Shown here in pieces: positions 27,584 through 37,012 of a stretch of 64,000 nt of DNA. Location of the stretch: the NCBI RefSeq assembly GCF_000517085.1, contig NZ_KI912107.1:256425-320424 (forward strand), in the 5' to 3' direction. The position numbers were made by a program, and so were the translations under genes. The notes under the pieces are model-generated. The model saw only the letters and a program-made list of their open reading frames with translations. It did not search any database and was not told the DNA's origin. Within the stretch, counting starts at the first letter, position 1. The number at the start of each line of letters is the position of its first letter. The DNA comes from Saccharicrinis fermentans DSM 9555 = JCM 21142. GTDB lineage: Bacteria > Bacteroidota > Bacteroidia > Bacteroidales > Marinilabiliaceae.

Positions 27584-28720
27584 GTGAAAACAAAAGCGAT
27601 CAACATATTAATTACAGGAGATTTTTGTCCGATAAATAGAATTGAAGAATTGTGCCATAACGGCCATTATGCATCCATATTCAATGATTTTGCAGCGGTG
27701 TTTCAGGGGAATGATTTAAATGTAGTGGATCTGGAATGTCCACTTACGCTGAGTAATAAAACGAGACCCAAAACAGGGCCTTACCAAAAAGCACACCCGG
27801 ACACCATAAATGCTCTGAAATTCGTAGATGTATCAGTGGTAGCCATGGCCAATAACCATATCATGGATTATGATAGTAAAGGCGTGGAGGATACCTTGAA
27901 TCTTTGTAAGCAGAATAATATAGCTACCATTGGAATAGGTACAGCAGTCACAGAAGCCAGTAAACCATATTCTACAGAAATACAGGGAAAAAAAATAGCC
28001 ATATTGAATTATGCGGACAATGAGTTTTTATCAACTACTGATCAGCGCTTTGTGGGCAATGCTATTGACCCCATACAAGGTCATTATGATATCCAAAAAG
28101 CGAAGAAGACGCATGATTTTGTGATTGTGATTGCTCATGCCGGAAATGAATTTTATAAGCTGCCTTCTCCAAGGACCAAGAAATTATACCGTTACCTCTG
28201 CGATCAGGGAGCTGATGTGGTGATATCGCACCATACTCATGTTTTTTCAGGATACGAGATCTACAATGAAAAACCAATATTTTATGGTCTAGGTAATTTT
28301 GTGTATGATTGGCCTGGAAAAATAAACACTCCGTGGAATCGTGGATATGCAGTTCGATTGTCTATAGTTGAGAAGATTGATTTTGAGATCATACCTCTTA
28401 AGCAAGGCAATGATCAACCCGGTGTATTTAAATTGAACGAAGAAGAGCACCAGGTCTTTATGGCCGATATGCAAGCGCTTCATCAAATTATTGATGATGA
28501 TGCCAAGTTAGAAGCTGAATTTCAAGCTTATTGTGATTCTGTATTTCCCATGTATGATGCTTTTATTGAACCTTATTTTGGGCCTTATGTTACGGCATTA
28601 CAAAAGAGGGGCTGGTTGCCAAAATTGTTGACACGCCAAAAGCGTTTGTTTCACCTAAATTTGTCCCGTTGCGAATCTCATAGGGATGTTTTGCTGCGAA
28701 TGCTTAGGAAATATGAATAA
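27584..28720 (+). CDS. CapA-family protein (PgsA-like metallophosphoesterase fold)
   Basis: Protein of 378 aa from GTG at 27584. It shows the PGA_cap/CapA pattern: ILITGDFCP near residue 8, LNVVDLECPLT near 43, VVAMANNHIMDYDSKG near 85, VIAHAGNEFY near 180, and GADVVISHHTHVFSGYE near 208, the last being a His-rich metal site. Relatives are linked to poly-gamma-glutamate or capsule production. No signal peptide or N-terminal anchor is obvious, unlike many CapA proteins. It lies between deacetylase-like genes and an asparagine synthase gene. Confidence 0.88.
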   Translation: MKTKAINILITGDFCPINRIEELCHNGHYASIFNDFAAVFQGNDLNVVDLECPLTLSNKTRPKTGPYQKAHPDTINALKFVDVSVVAMANNHIMDYDSKGVEDTLNLCKQNNIATIGIGTAVTEASKPYSTEIQGKKIAILNYADNEFLSTTDQRFVGNAIDPIQGHYDIQKAKKTHDFVIVIAHAGNEFYKLPSPRTKKLYRYLCDQGADVVISHHTHVFSGYEIYNEKPIFYGLGNFVYDWPGKINTPWNRGYAVRLSIVEKIDFEIIPLKQGNDQPGVFKLNEEEHQVFMADMQALHQIIDDDAKLEAEFQAYCDSVFPMYDAFIEPYFGPYVTALQKRGWLPKLLTRQKRLFHLNLSRCESHRDVLLRMLRKYE

Positions 28721-28834
28721 AAAAGGAACGTTGGTCAAAAAAACAAACGGGATATATAAAATTACCCATACTTTTCACCTAAACCCAAAGAGGGTAGTAT
28801 AGTATTGTACGCTTTCATTTAAATTAAATACAGA

Positions 28835-30742
28835 ATGTGCGGAATAACCGGATATATAAATACCAATTCTGGTGCCATAAAGGATACAACGAGGATATTG
28901 TCGATGTTAAAAGTTCAGCAGCACCGTGGGCCTGACGATACTGGAATTCGCGCAATAAGTCTTGACAATAGCCAATCGCAGGAACTGAGTAATATGGAAC
29001 CGGTTACCGTGGAAAATGGTTTTGAGGGGGTTGTGGGATTTAATCGTCTTAGTATCATGGATTTGTCAGCTAATGGACATCAGCCTATGGCGAGTCAGGA
29101 CGGACGTGTTATTCTTGCTTTTAACGGAGAAATTTATAATGCTTTTGATTATAAAAAAGAATTGGAAGCTTGGGGCTATCGTTTTAAAAGTAATACAGAT
29201 ACGGAGGTTGTTCTGGCATTGTATCTTAAATATGGATACGTTGGGATGTTGAATAAGCTAAATGGTATGTTTGCTATTGTGATAGCTGACTTACCAAAGA
29301 AAGAACTGTATATCGCCAGAGATCGTTTCGGAATCAAACCTATGTACTATGTGAACACAGGATCAGTGTTTGCCTTTTCTTCTGAGTTAAAGAGTTTTAA
29401 GTATTTGGATGGATATTCTTTTAGTTTGAATAATGCTAAGTTAGACGAGTATTTATTGTTTCGAAATACAATTAATGACACCTTATTTGAGGGAATAAAC
29501 TCCTTAAAAGCAGGGCATTATCTGAAGTATAAGTCAGGTGAAAGTCTCCAGCTTAAGAAGTATTTTGATATAGATCAGTACGATCGGGTAGAGGAAAGTA
29601 GTAGTAATTTGTGCGAGGTTCAAAAAAAGTTGGAGACCTGGTTACACCGTAGTGTGCAAAGTCAGTTGATGAGCGATGTTAAACTGGGTTGTCAACTCTC
29701 GGGGGGGGTGGATTCTTCTCTGGTTACTTGGCTGGCCAATAAAAATAAGAACGATTTCGAATCAGTGTCCATCGTATTTGATGATGAACGTTTTTCGGAG
29801 GAAAAGTATGTTGATGAGGTAAGAGATAAATTAAATATACCTGCTCGTAAGTTTTTGTTGGATTCAGATTATTATCTGGATCATTTGGAGAATGCGACCT
29901 GGCACCTAGAATCACCGCTTAATCATCCCAATACCATTGGTATTTATAAGCTGTCGCAAAGAGCCAAGGATTATGTAACCGTATTGTTAAGTGGAGAAGG
30001 AGCTGATGAGGTTTTTGGTGGGTATGAACGGTTTAATGAGATAAAGTATCCGTATTCAGGGATGAATATTTTGCGAGAGATAAAAAATAATAGGCGAAAC
30101 CCCCTTGCTGTGTTCGATTATTTTAGTGCAGAGAACAGAGCTGTTATGGCTACTGCTTTTATGAAGCCCTTGATGGCTCAGCAGCTATGTCCTGACTTTA
30201 ATGTTAAACATGCGGCGCAGGATAGAAAAGATATATATGCGCAGTTGTCCGGATCTCGTTTCGACCGACAAGTTAAGTATGAACTCTTATCGTATTTACC
30301 CGACCTCTTGATTCGACAAGATAAAATGTCGATGGCGCACTCAATTGAAAATAGAGTGCCCTTCCTTGATAATGAGGTGGTAAGTCGTTCGTTTAGCATA
30401 CCTGAAAATTATTTACTGAACCGTAAGAATGGCAACGGAGTGAATACCGAGAAATACCTACTGAAGAAAATGACTGCGGATGTGTTTGGTAATGATTTTG
30501 CATTTAGGAATAAAATGGGCTTTGGTATACCGCTTAAGGAATTCTTTTCTCAAAATAAATTTAATGAATATTTAAACCACAAAGTATTACCTGGTGTGAA
30601 AAATCGGGGGATATTTAGTCCTCAGCTGATTAGTAAATGGGTGGCTAATGTGAATGGACTTAAACCCAGTGAATTGGATGCGTTGTGGGTTGTCATCGCC
30701 TTTGAAACTTGGGCTTCCGTTTACTTAGACGGAAATTATTAG
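28835..30742 (+). CDS. asnB: Asparagine synthase (glutamine-hydrolysing), copy 1
   Basis: Two-domain amidotransferase of 635 aa. Cys2 of MCGITGY is the N-terminal glutaminase nucleophile, with QQHRGPDDTG and FNGEIYN in the same domain. The synthase domain has the PP-loop LSGGVDSS near residues 288-294 and GEGADEVFGGYERF near 388. In polysaccharide loci such enzymes often amidate uronic acids or other carboxylates and do not make free asparagine. The codons for SGG hold an uninterrupted run of eight G (29701-29708), a possible slippage site. A second copy is at 58489. Confidence 0.93.
   Translation: MCGITGYINTNSGAIKDTTRILSMLKVQQHRGPDDTGIRAISLDNSQSQELSNMEPVTVENGFEGVVGFNRLSIMDLSANGHQPMASQDGRVILAFNGEIYNAFDYKKELEAWGYRFKSNTDTEVVLALYLKYGYVGMLNKLNGMFAIVIADLPKKELYIARDRFGIKPMYYVNTGSVFAFSSELKSFKYLDGYSFSLNNAKLDEYLLFRNTINDTLFEGINSLKAGHYLKYKSGESLQLKKYFDIDQYDRVEESSSNLCEVQKKLETWLHRSVQSQLMSDVKLGCQLSGGVDSSLVTWLANKNKNDFESVSIVFDDERFSEEKYVDEVRDKLNIPARKFLLDSDYYLDHLENATWHLESPLNHPNTIGIYKLSQRAKDYVTVLLSGEGADEVFGGYERFNEIKYPYSGMNILREIKNNRRNPLAVFDYFSAENRAVMATAFMKPLMAQQLCPDFNVKHAAQDRKDIYAQLSGSRFDRQVKYELLSYLPDLLIRQDKMSMAHSIENRVPFLDNEVVSRSFSIPENYLLNRKNGNGVNTEKYLLKKMTADVFGNDFAFRNKMGFGIPLKEFFSQNKFNEYLNHKVLPGVKNRGIFSPQLISKWVANVNGLKPSELDALWVVIAFETWASVYLDGNY
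29701..29708 (+). repeat. G8 homopolymer tract in asnB copy 1
   Basis: Eight consecutive G in the codons for the PP-loop motif SGGV. Long G runs are rare in this AT-rich DNA, and the second asnB spells the same motif without one. A slip of one base would end the synthase domain early. Confidence 0.6.
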
Positions 30743-30829
30743 CAATGCGTATTGGTGTAACATCATTTTTCAGTAATGGATAATAAGAGTATATGAAACG
30801 AACATGTGAAATTTAATTATTCAATTTTC

Positions 30830-30901
30830 CACACAGGGGAATGATTGATTTTTTTTGTGAGTTCCATATGACCTTTGAAAGAAAAATATAAATATATGAA
30901 A
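30830..30901 (+). repeat. Leader repeat, copy 2, before the ATP-grasp gene
   Basis: CACACAGGGGAATGATTGA, a T-rich spacer, TTCCATATGACCTTTGAAAG and AAATATATGAAA, the last ATG being the start of the next gene. An ATGAAAC block lies further upstream at 30793. The layout matches the copy at 49961-50054. Confidence 0.6.
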
Positions 30902-31951
30902 ATAGGCATACATAGCGCTTTAGGTTCATTTAGCGAACGTTGGATTCCTTATTGTGAATCTAAAGGAATCGACTATAAATTGGTTGATTGCTATAGCACT
31001 AATATAATTGACCAATTAGCTGATTGCGATGCCTTGATGTGGCATTTTAACCATAAAGGAGCCAAGGAAAGTAAGTTTGCAAAACAGCTTTTATTTTCTG
31101 TTGAAAAAGCAGGTAAAGTGGTGTTTCCTGATTATGAAACGGTTTGGCATTTTGACGATAAGGTAGCTCAGAAGTATTTATTGGAAGCTATTGATGCTCC
31201 ATTGGCTCCTGCTCATGTGTTTTATAGTAAAAAAGATGCGAAACGGTGGATCCGTCAAACCAGCCTGCCTAAAGTTTTTAAGTTGCGTAATGGAGCGGGC
31301 TCAGATAATGTGCGACTGGTTCGCTCTGTGGAGGAAGCCAATCGCTTAATCAATAAGGCATTCGGAAAGGGTTTTAAGCAGTACGATGCCTGGGGTAACC
31401 TTAAAGAACGTTTCCGTCTGTTTAGGTTGGGGAAAACCAATTTATGGGATCTTACCAAAGGGTTTGTACGTTTCTTCTATCCTACCGAATATGCTCGGCT
31501 GACGGGAAAGGAAATGGGCTATGTTTATTTTCAGGATTTTATACCTAAAAATGATTGCGATATAAGGGTCTGTGTGGTTGGTGATAAAGCTTTTGCCATT
31601 AAACGAATGGTGCGCGAAAATGATTTTAGGGCTTCGGGTAGTGGTTTTATTTTGTACGAAAAGGAACATTTTAATGACGAAACCATACGTTTATCTTTTG
31701 ATGTAGCTCATAAACTGGGGGTGCAATGTATGGCTTTTGATTTTGTGTTCATGGAAGATAAGCCATTGATTGTTGAAATAAGTTATGGATTTGCCAAGGA
31801 GGGTTACGACGATTGTACCGGGTATTGGGATCATGATTTGACTTGGCATGCAGGGAAATTTAACCCATATGCATGGATGGTGGATGACGTTATCAAAGCT
31901 GTTAGTAGAAACGAGGTAGGTATCCTGAAAGAGAATCACTCAAAATTTTAA
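30896..31951 (+). CDS. ATP-grasp domain protein
   Basis: Probable ATP-dependent carboxylate-amine or carboxylate-thiol ligase of 351 aa from ATG 30896 (MKIGIHSALGSF). The pre-ATP-grasp region is residues 1-90. The ATP-grasp fold follows with PKVFKLRNGAGSDNVRLV as the glycine-containing nucleotide loop near 125, DFIPKNDCDIRVCVVG near 220, and the metal-binding AFDFVFMEDKPLIVEISYG near 280 (Asp and Glu). A role in attaching an amino acid or similar group to a sugar carboxylate, perhaps together with the asnB next to it, is inference. Confidence 0.82.
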   Translation: MKIGIHSALGSFSERWIPYCESKGIDYKLVDCYSTNIIDQLADCDALMWHFNHKGAKESKFAKQLLFSVEKAGKVVFPDYETVWHFDDKVAQKYLLEAIDAPLAPAHVFYSKKDAKRWIRQTSLPKVFKLRNGAGSDNVRLVRSVEEANRLINKAFGKGFKQYDAWGNLKERFRLFRLGKTNLWDLTKGFVRFFYPTEYARLTGKEMGYVYFQDFIPKNDCDIRVCVVGDKAFAIKRMVRENDFRASGSGFILYEKEHFNDETIRLSFDVAHKLGVQCMAFDFVFMEDKPLIVEISYGFAKEGYDDCTGYWDHDLTWHAGKFNPYAWMVDDVIKAVSRNEVGILKENHSKF

Positions 31952-31972
31952 TATTATAGCTAAGTAGATATC

Positions 31973-33064
31973 ATGGCGCTGATTAAAAAAAAAATATGTC
32001 TGGTTATTCATTCTTTACAGGCAGGAGGTATGGAGAGGGTGATGTCTGAGTTAGCATCCTATTTCTCGGCCCAAAGCGATGTAGAAACGCATTTGATTTT
32101 GTATGGTTTGAACCGTGAAATATTTTACGAGATACCTCCTAATGTTGTTTTACATATACCTGAATTTGATTTCGATAATAAAAAAAGATTGTTGTCGACT
32201 CTTAAAACTATTCGCTATTTAAGAAGGGAAATTAAAGGGGTAGACCCATCTGCTGTTCTTAGCTTTGGTGAGCATTGGAATAATTTTGTTTTGATATCTA
32301 TGTTGGGGCTTAAGCTACCCGTTTTTGTATCTGACAGAAGTCAGCCGGATAAAAGTCTGGGTAAGATGCAGGATTTTTTACGAAAGAAATTATATCCCAC
32401 AGCAAAAGGCATTATTTTACAGACGGAGAAAGCCAAAGAAATATTCCTCAAAAGAAACTATCATCGTAATATAGCGGTGATTGGTAATCCCATACGTAAA
32501 TTTGATATGCCACAACAGAAGATTGAGAGAGCGCATATTGTTATTATGGTGGGAAGACTTATTGATAGTAAAAATCAGGATAAATTGATAGAAGTGTTTG
32601 CTAAAGTAGATGCGCCTGATTGGAAATTAATGATTGTTGGCTATGATCATTTGAAGCAACGTAATATGGAAAGACTTAAAAAGTTAGCGAACGATTTAGG
32701 AATTGGCGATAGAGTTATTTTTACGGGAAAGCATGATCATGTGGAAGAGCTCTACCTCCAAAGCTCAATTTTTGCTTTTACTTCAAGTTCTGAAGGTTTT
32801 CCCAATGTTATTGGAGAAGCAATGGCGGCAGGCCTTCCTGTGGTGGCTTTTGATTGTGTGGCAGGCCCTTCTGAAATGATTGATGATGGTCAAAATGGTT
32901 TTTTGGTGCCCTTGTTTGATTTACATGCTTTTCAGGAGAAACTGACATTACTCATCTCTGACCCCATATTACGTGATAAATTGGGTGAAAATGCCCATAA
33001 AAGTATTCAAAGGTTTTCAAAGGATAGGATTTGTAAAGAATTTCATGATTTTATGTGGAGCTAG
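31973..33064 (+). CDS. Glycosyltransferase family 4
   Basis: GT-B enzyme of 363 aa. It starts KICLVIHSLQAGGMERVMSEL, the glycine-rich acceptor loop typical of GalNAc-transferase-like family members. The donor domain has MVGRLIDSKNQDKLI near residue 187 and the EX7E motif in SSEGFPNVIGEAMAAGLP near 272. Codons 5-8 contain ten consecutive A (31985-31994), a possible slippage point. It follows the ATP-grasp gene by 21 nt. Confidence 0.93.
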   Translation: MALIKKKICLVIHSLQAGGMERVMSELASYFSAQSDVETHLILYGLNREIFYEIPPNVVLHIPEFDFDNKKRLLSTLKTIRYLRREIKGVDPSAVLSFGEHWNNFVLISMLGLKLPVFVSDRSQPDKSLGKMQDFLRKKLYPTAKGIILQTEKAKEIFLKRNYHRNIAVIGNPIRKFDMPQQKIERAHIVIMVGRLIDSKNQDKLIEVFAKVDAPDWKLMIVGYDHLKQRNMERLKKLANDLGIGDRVIFTGKHDHVEELYLQSSIFAFTSSSEGFPNVIGEAMAAGLPVVAFDCVAGPSEMIDDGQNGFLVPLFDLHAFQEKLTLLISDPILRDKLGENAHKSIQRFSKDRICKEFHDFMWS

Positions 33065-33170
33065 TCATGAATTAACCTTGTGTGTTACATGGGTATTGGT
33101 GTTTTTCTAATAGACCTATGGTGAGTTGTGCTAACAAGTAAGATGCTTGTTTGAATTTAAAAAATATTAT

Positions 33171-34085
33171 ATGAAGGTATTAATCATTGGTTCTAAGGGT
33201 TTTATTGGTCATCATTTGGTACAGTATTTTAAAGAAGTAGGTCACAGCGTTTGGAAGGCAGATGTGGTAGTTGATTATGCCGATGTGGATCGTTATTTTT
33301 TAATTGATGTATCCAATTCTGATTATAATACGGTATTTCATTACGAAAAATATGATCTCTGTATTAATTGTTCGGGGGCTGCAAGTGTGCCAGATTCTTT
33401 AAAAAACCCAATGAGGGATTATTATTTGAATACGGTAAATGTGTTTAAAATTCTTACGGCTATCAACCAATTTCAACCCGAGTGTAAGTTTATAAACCTG
33501 AGCAGTGCTGCTATTTATGGAAACCCTGAAAGTTTGCCTATTCATGAGAGCGCAGCTACGAAGCCCTTGTCTCCTTATGGTTTTCATAAGTTTCAGGCAG
33601 AGCAGATCTGCCAGGAGTTCCATAGTTTCTTTCAGCTAAATACTTGCTCATTACGCATCTTTTCGGTGTACGGCGATGGATTAAAAAAACAATTGTTTTG
33701 GGATCTGTATAACAAAGCTGTCTCTGGTAATCCCATTGAATTATTTGGAACAGGTGAAGAATCGCGTGATTTTATTCATGTAAGAGACCTAGCTCGTGCC
33801 ATTGAGATGGTAGCCAATACTTCTGCGTTTAACGCTGATGTGATTAATATTGGGAATGGGGTGGAAGAGAAAATTAAAGATGTTGTAGCTATGTTTTTTG
33901 ACTGTTTTGATCACGAAATTGATTATTCATTTTCGGGGCAGGTGCGTAAGGGAGATCCTATTAATTGGAAGGCTGATATTCATCAATTAAAATCCTATGG
34001 GTATAAGGCGACTATTGATATGAAAGAAGGACTGCAAGCTTATCATGCATGGGTAACTGCTTTTAAAAAGAACGTAACTGAATGA
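33171..34085 (+). CDS. NAD-dependent sugar epimerase/dehydratase (extended SDR)
   Basis: Extended short-chain dehydrogenase/reductase of 304 aa from ATG 33171, which begins MKVLIIGSKGFIGHHL with the NAD-binding GxxGxxG. The catalytic set is present: INLSSAAIYGNPE with the Ser, and PYGFHKFQAE with the YxxxK pair. Members convert nucleotide sugars (4-epimerases, 4,6-dehydratases, reductases); which one cannot be decided. The stop overlaps the next start as ATGA. Confidence 0.9.
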   Translation: MKVLIIGSKGFIGHHLVQYFKEVGHSVWKADVVVDYADVDRYFLIDVSNSDYNTVFHYEKYDLCINCSGAASVPDSLKNPMRDYYLNTVNVFKILTAINQFQPECKFINLSSAAIYGNPESLPIHESAATKPLSPYGFHKFQAEQICQEFHSFFQLNTCSLRIFSVYGDGLKKQLFWDLYNKAVSGNPIELFGTGEESRDFIHVRDLARAIEMVANTSAFNADVINIGNGVEEKIKDVVAMFFDCFDHEIDYSFSGQVRKGDPINWKADIHQLKSYGYKATIDMKEGLQAYHAWVTAFKKNVTE

Positions 34086-35260
34086 GTGTAAGTAAAAAAT
34101 ATGAGCGTATGAAAATTTCAACAGGCGAAAATCGGCTAAGACTTGGGTTATTGTTTAATTTTCAGCCATCATGGATGGGAGGGATAACCTATATTATCAA
34201 TATAGTTAAAACGCTCAATTATTTAAATGATGAGGATAAGCCAGAAATTTATTTATTGGTTAGCAAGGACCTTGAGAAATATTTAAGTGAGATTTCTTAT
34301 CCTTATCTTCATGTGGTTAAATGGAATCATACTTCTGTCGCAAAAGGTTTTTTGAAGTCATGGCTAAAAGGTAAAAATATTTTTATTGATGATATTATTG
34401 ATGCGTATCGCTTGGATGCCATATATCCGGTTAGAGATTGTCCGGTTAAAAGTACCACTAAAGCCAAAGTGATTGCTTGGTATGCCGATTTACAGCATAA
34501 ATTTTATCCAGAGTTTTTTACGCAAACAACTATTTTACACCGAAATATCCGTCTTAAATTTATGTTGCGGAATACAGATATGATGGTTGTTTCCAGTCAA
34601 GCGGTACGTGACGATTTTCAAACGCTTTTCAAAAGGATGGAGAAAGTTAATTTTCAGGTTTATCATTTTGTGTCTATTATGGATGGACTTGAAGCACTTG
34701 ATTTTCAGTCGTTGAAAGAAAAATACCAACTTCCTGAAAAATATTTTATGGTAGCCAATCAATTTCATAGGCATAAAAACCATAAAGCCGTATTACTGGC
34801 ATTGGTTAATCTTAAAGCAAAGGGTATTATTCAGCATATAGCTTTTACCGGAAGATTTCCTTCGGCATCTAACTCTGCCTATATGGCGGAGCTGCATCAT
34901 ATTATTGATGATAATCACCTGCATGACCAAATTAGTATGTTGGGTATGATCCCTCGAAATGAGCAGATTAGTCTGATGAGTCGTAGTCAGGCAGTGATTC
35001 AACCCAGTCTTTTTGAGGGATGGAGTACGGTGATTGAAGATGCCAAATCGTTGCAGGTACCTGTTATTGCTTCGAATATTAAAGTGAATAAGGAGCAGCT
35101 AGGTGAAGCGGGAGATTTTTTTGAACCCCATAATTCCAATGAGCTGGCCGATATACTTAAAAACTATCCCGATCGTAATTGGGATGCGAAATTTTACGAT
35201 GATCATAATATCAGAATAAAAGATGCAGCGCAAATATTGTTGGATATATTCAAAAAATAA
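34082..35260 (+). CDS. Glycosyltransferase family 4
   Basis: GT-B enzyme of 392 aa. The N-terminal half includes LGLLFNFQPSWMGGITYI as the acceptor-side glycine loop and AWYADLQHKFYPEFF, a segment common in rhamnosyl/mannosyl-type family 4 enzymes. The donor half has VANQFHRHKNH near residue 225, and FEGWSTVIEDAKSL near 318, where the usual second Glu of EX7E is Asp. ATG at 34109 is an alternative start. It is coupled to the epimerase gene by a 4-nt overlap. Confidence 0.9.
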   Translation: MSVSKKYERMKISTGENRLRLGLLFNFQPSWMGGITYIINIVKTLNYLNDEDKPEIYLLVSKDLEKYLSEISYPYLHVVKWNHTSVAKGFLKSWLKGKNIFIDDIIDAYRLDAIYPVRDCPVKSTTKAKVIAWYADLQHKFYPEFFTQTTILHRNIRLKFMLRNTDMMVVSSQAVRDDFQTLFKRMEKVNFQVYHFVSIMDGLEALDFQSLKEKYQLPEKYFMVANQFHRHKNHKAVLLALVNLKAKGIIQHIAFTGRFPSASNSAYMAELHHIIDDNHLHDQISMLGMIPRNEQISLMSRSQAVIQPSLFEGWSTVIEDAKSLQVPVIASNIKVNKEQLGEAGDFFEPHNSNELADILKNYPDRNWDAKFYDDHNIRIKDAAQILLDIFKK

Positions 35261-35271
35261 TTGTTTGAGGT

Positions 35272-36420
35272 GTGGGCAATAAAAATAAATTAAAGCGCAT
35301 TGCCATTATTAACCAGGATTCTGGTTATTTAATGATTGATATAGCCAATGAATACCATAAAAAAGGTTATGAAACCACACTGGTGGCAGGTAGAATTGTA
35401 CAGCGGGATGTTGTGCTTAATAAAGGGATAAAGGTTTGGAAAATACTAAGGTACAACCGAAGTTCAACGATTAAACGTTTATTAAGTTGGATCGGAGGAA
35501 CCATTCAAATCCTTTTCTTAATCTGGTTCAAATTCAGGAATATGCATTTGCTGATCGTCAGCAATCCTCCTTTGGCTCCACTTTTATCCTTATTGGCAAA
35601 TAATAGATATTCCCTGCTTATTTTTGATGTTTATCCAGATGCATTGGCTGATTATGGCTTTGTGAAGCGCGATTCTATGATTGTAAAAATGTGGACCAAA
35701 GCCAATAAAAAAGCCTATAAACACGCATTTAGGGTATATACCCTTAGCCCGGGAATGTGTAAGGCTTTGGAAAAATATGTTGAGTCAGATAAAATTGATT
35801 TAGTACCTCTATGGACCAATAATGTGTTTCTTAAACCCATTAAAAAAGAAGATAATCTGTTTGTCAAAAAATATAAACTAGAGGGAAAGTTTATTGTTCT
35901 CTATTCTGGGAATTTTGGCTATTCTCATCAGGTAGACTTATTGGTAGAACTTGCATCAAAAATAAAAAAGAATAATGTGATGTTTGTCATGATTGGGGGA
36001 GGAGCAATGGAAATGGAAATTAAGCGAAAAGTAAAAAGCAATCAAATGGATAATTGCCTGATACTCCCATGGCAAGAAGTAGATATGTTGCCCTATTCAT
36101 TGTCGTCAGCCGACTTGTCTGTGGTTACATTAAGCGAGAAGGCTGCATCCGTGGCTATCCCCAGTAAAATATTTAATTATATGTCGGTGGGCTCACCAAT
36201 TTTAGGCATTACAGCTAAAGGTTCAGATTTAGAAAAATTAATTGTAAATTATAAGATGGGTAAGTCGTTTCAACCTTGTCAATTGGATGAAATACTGCAG
36301 TTTATTGAGGCATTGTCTGCTCATCAAGCTATGGTAAGTGAGTATCGTATTAAATCATTGCAAGCATCTGAATTTCATACTTCAAAAAATACCGAATTAA
36401 TAACGCAATATGATGTATAA
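35272..36420 (+). CDS. Glycosyltransferase family 4 (WbuB-like)
   Basis: GT-B enzyme of 382 aa with GTG start. The sequence pattern (IAIINQDSGYLMIDIANEYHKKGYETTLV, then LIVSNPPLAPLLSLL and FDVYPDALADYGFV) is that of WbuB-type glycosyltransferases, which usually add the second sugar after the initiating phosphoglycosyltransferase. The donor half has LYSGNFGYSHQVDLLVEL and IPSKIFNYMSVGSPILGI. It sits directly before, and overlaps, the initiating sugar-phosphate transferase gene, which supports that role. Confidence 0.88.
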   Translation: MGNKNKLKRIAIINQDSGYLMIDIANEYHKKGYETTLVAGRIVQRDVVLNKGIKVWKILRYNRSSTIKRLLSWIGGTIQILFLIWFKFRNMHLLIVSNPPLAPLLSLLANNRYSLLIFDVYPDALADYGFVKRDSMIVKMWTKANKKAYKHAFRVYTLSPGMCKALEKYVESDKIDLVPLWTNNVFLKPIKKEDNLFVKKYKLEGKFIVLYSGNFGYSHQVDLLVELASKIKKNNVMFVMIGGGAMEMEIKRKVKSNQMDNCLILPWQEVDMLPYSLSSADLSVVTLSEKAASVAIPSKIFNYMSVGSPILGITAKGSDLEKLIVNYKMGKSFQPCQLDEILQFIEALSAHQAMVSEYRIKSLQASEFHTSKNTELITQYDV

Positions 36421-37003
36421 AAAAGTACTTAAACCGTTGATAGATTTCTTGTTGGCTCTCATAGCTTTCTTCTTTTTAATTCCGGTTTTTATCGTTGTCT
36501 ATGTGGCTATTAAATTGGACTCTAAAGGACCGGCTGTTTTTAAGCAAAACAGATTGGGGCTTCATGGTAAGGTGTTTACTGTTTATAAGTTCCGATCTAT
36601 GGTGACTGATCAAAGTGATATTAAAAAGTCATCTAAAGTTTATGAAGATGACCCCCGTATTACTAAAGTGGGTGCATTTATCCGAAAGACAAGTATAGAC
36701 GAATTGCCTCAGGTACTTAATATACTAAAAGGGGATATGAGCTTTATAGGGCCAAGGCCTCCTGTTCCTCATTTTCCTAAAAAATATGCTGAATATAATG
36801 ATTTTGAGAAACAACGTTTCATGGTGAAACCGGGGATAAGTGGCTTGGCCCAAATAAGATGTCGTGAAATACATGACTGGGATATCAATATTCCCATTGA
36901 TGTAGAATATGTTCATCATTATTCGTTTTTATATGATGCCAAGTTATTCCTGGCCTCCTTTATGGTTTTTTTTAAACATGACAATATATATCGTAAATCC
37001 TAA
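36410..37003 (+). CDS. Initiating sugar-1-phosphate transferase (PglC/WbaP C-terminal type)
   Basis: Monotopic phosphoglycosyltransferase of 197 aa that moves a sugar-1-phosphate from UDP-sugar to undecaprenyl phosphate, the first committed membrane step. One N-terminal re-entrant hydrophobic segment (residues 12-34, LIDFLLALIAFFFLIPVF) is followed by the soluble core: KLDSKGPAVFKQNRLG, YKFRSM, the catalytic Asp-Glu in TSIDELPQ, and GDMSFIGPRP. The length fits the small PglC group, not full WbaP. It overlaps the preceding GT4 gene by 11 nt. With PglD-, PglE- and PglF-like proteins in the locus, diNAcBac-type sugar is a likely substrate. Confidence 0.94.
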   Translation: MMYKKVLKPLIDFLLALIAFFFLIPVFIVVYVAIKLDSKGPAVFKQNRLGLHGKVFTVYKFRSMVTDQSDIKKSSKVYEDDPRITKVGAFIRKTSIDELPQVLNILKGDMSFIGPRPPVPHFPKKYAEYNDFEKQRFMVKPGISGLAQIRCREIHDWDINIPIDVEYVHHYSFLYDAKLFLASFMVFFKHDNIYRKS

Positions 37004-37012
37004 TACATTATT

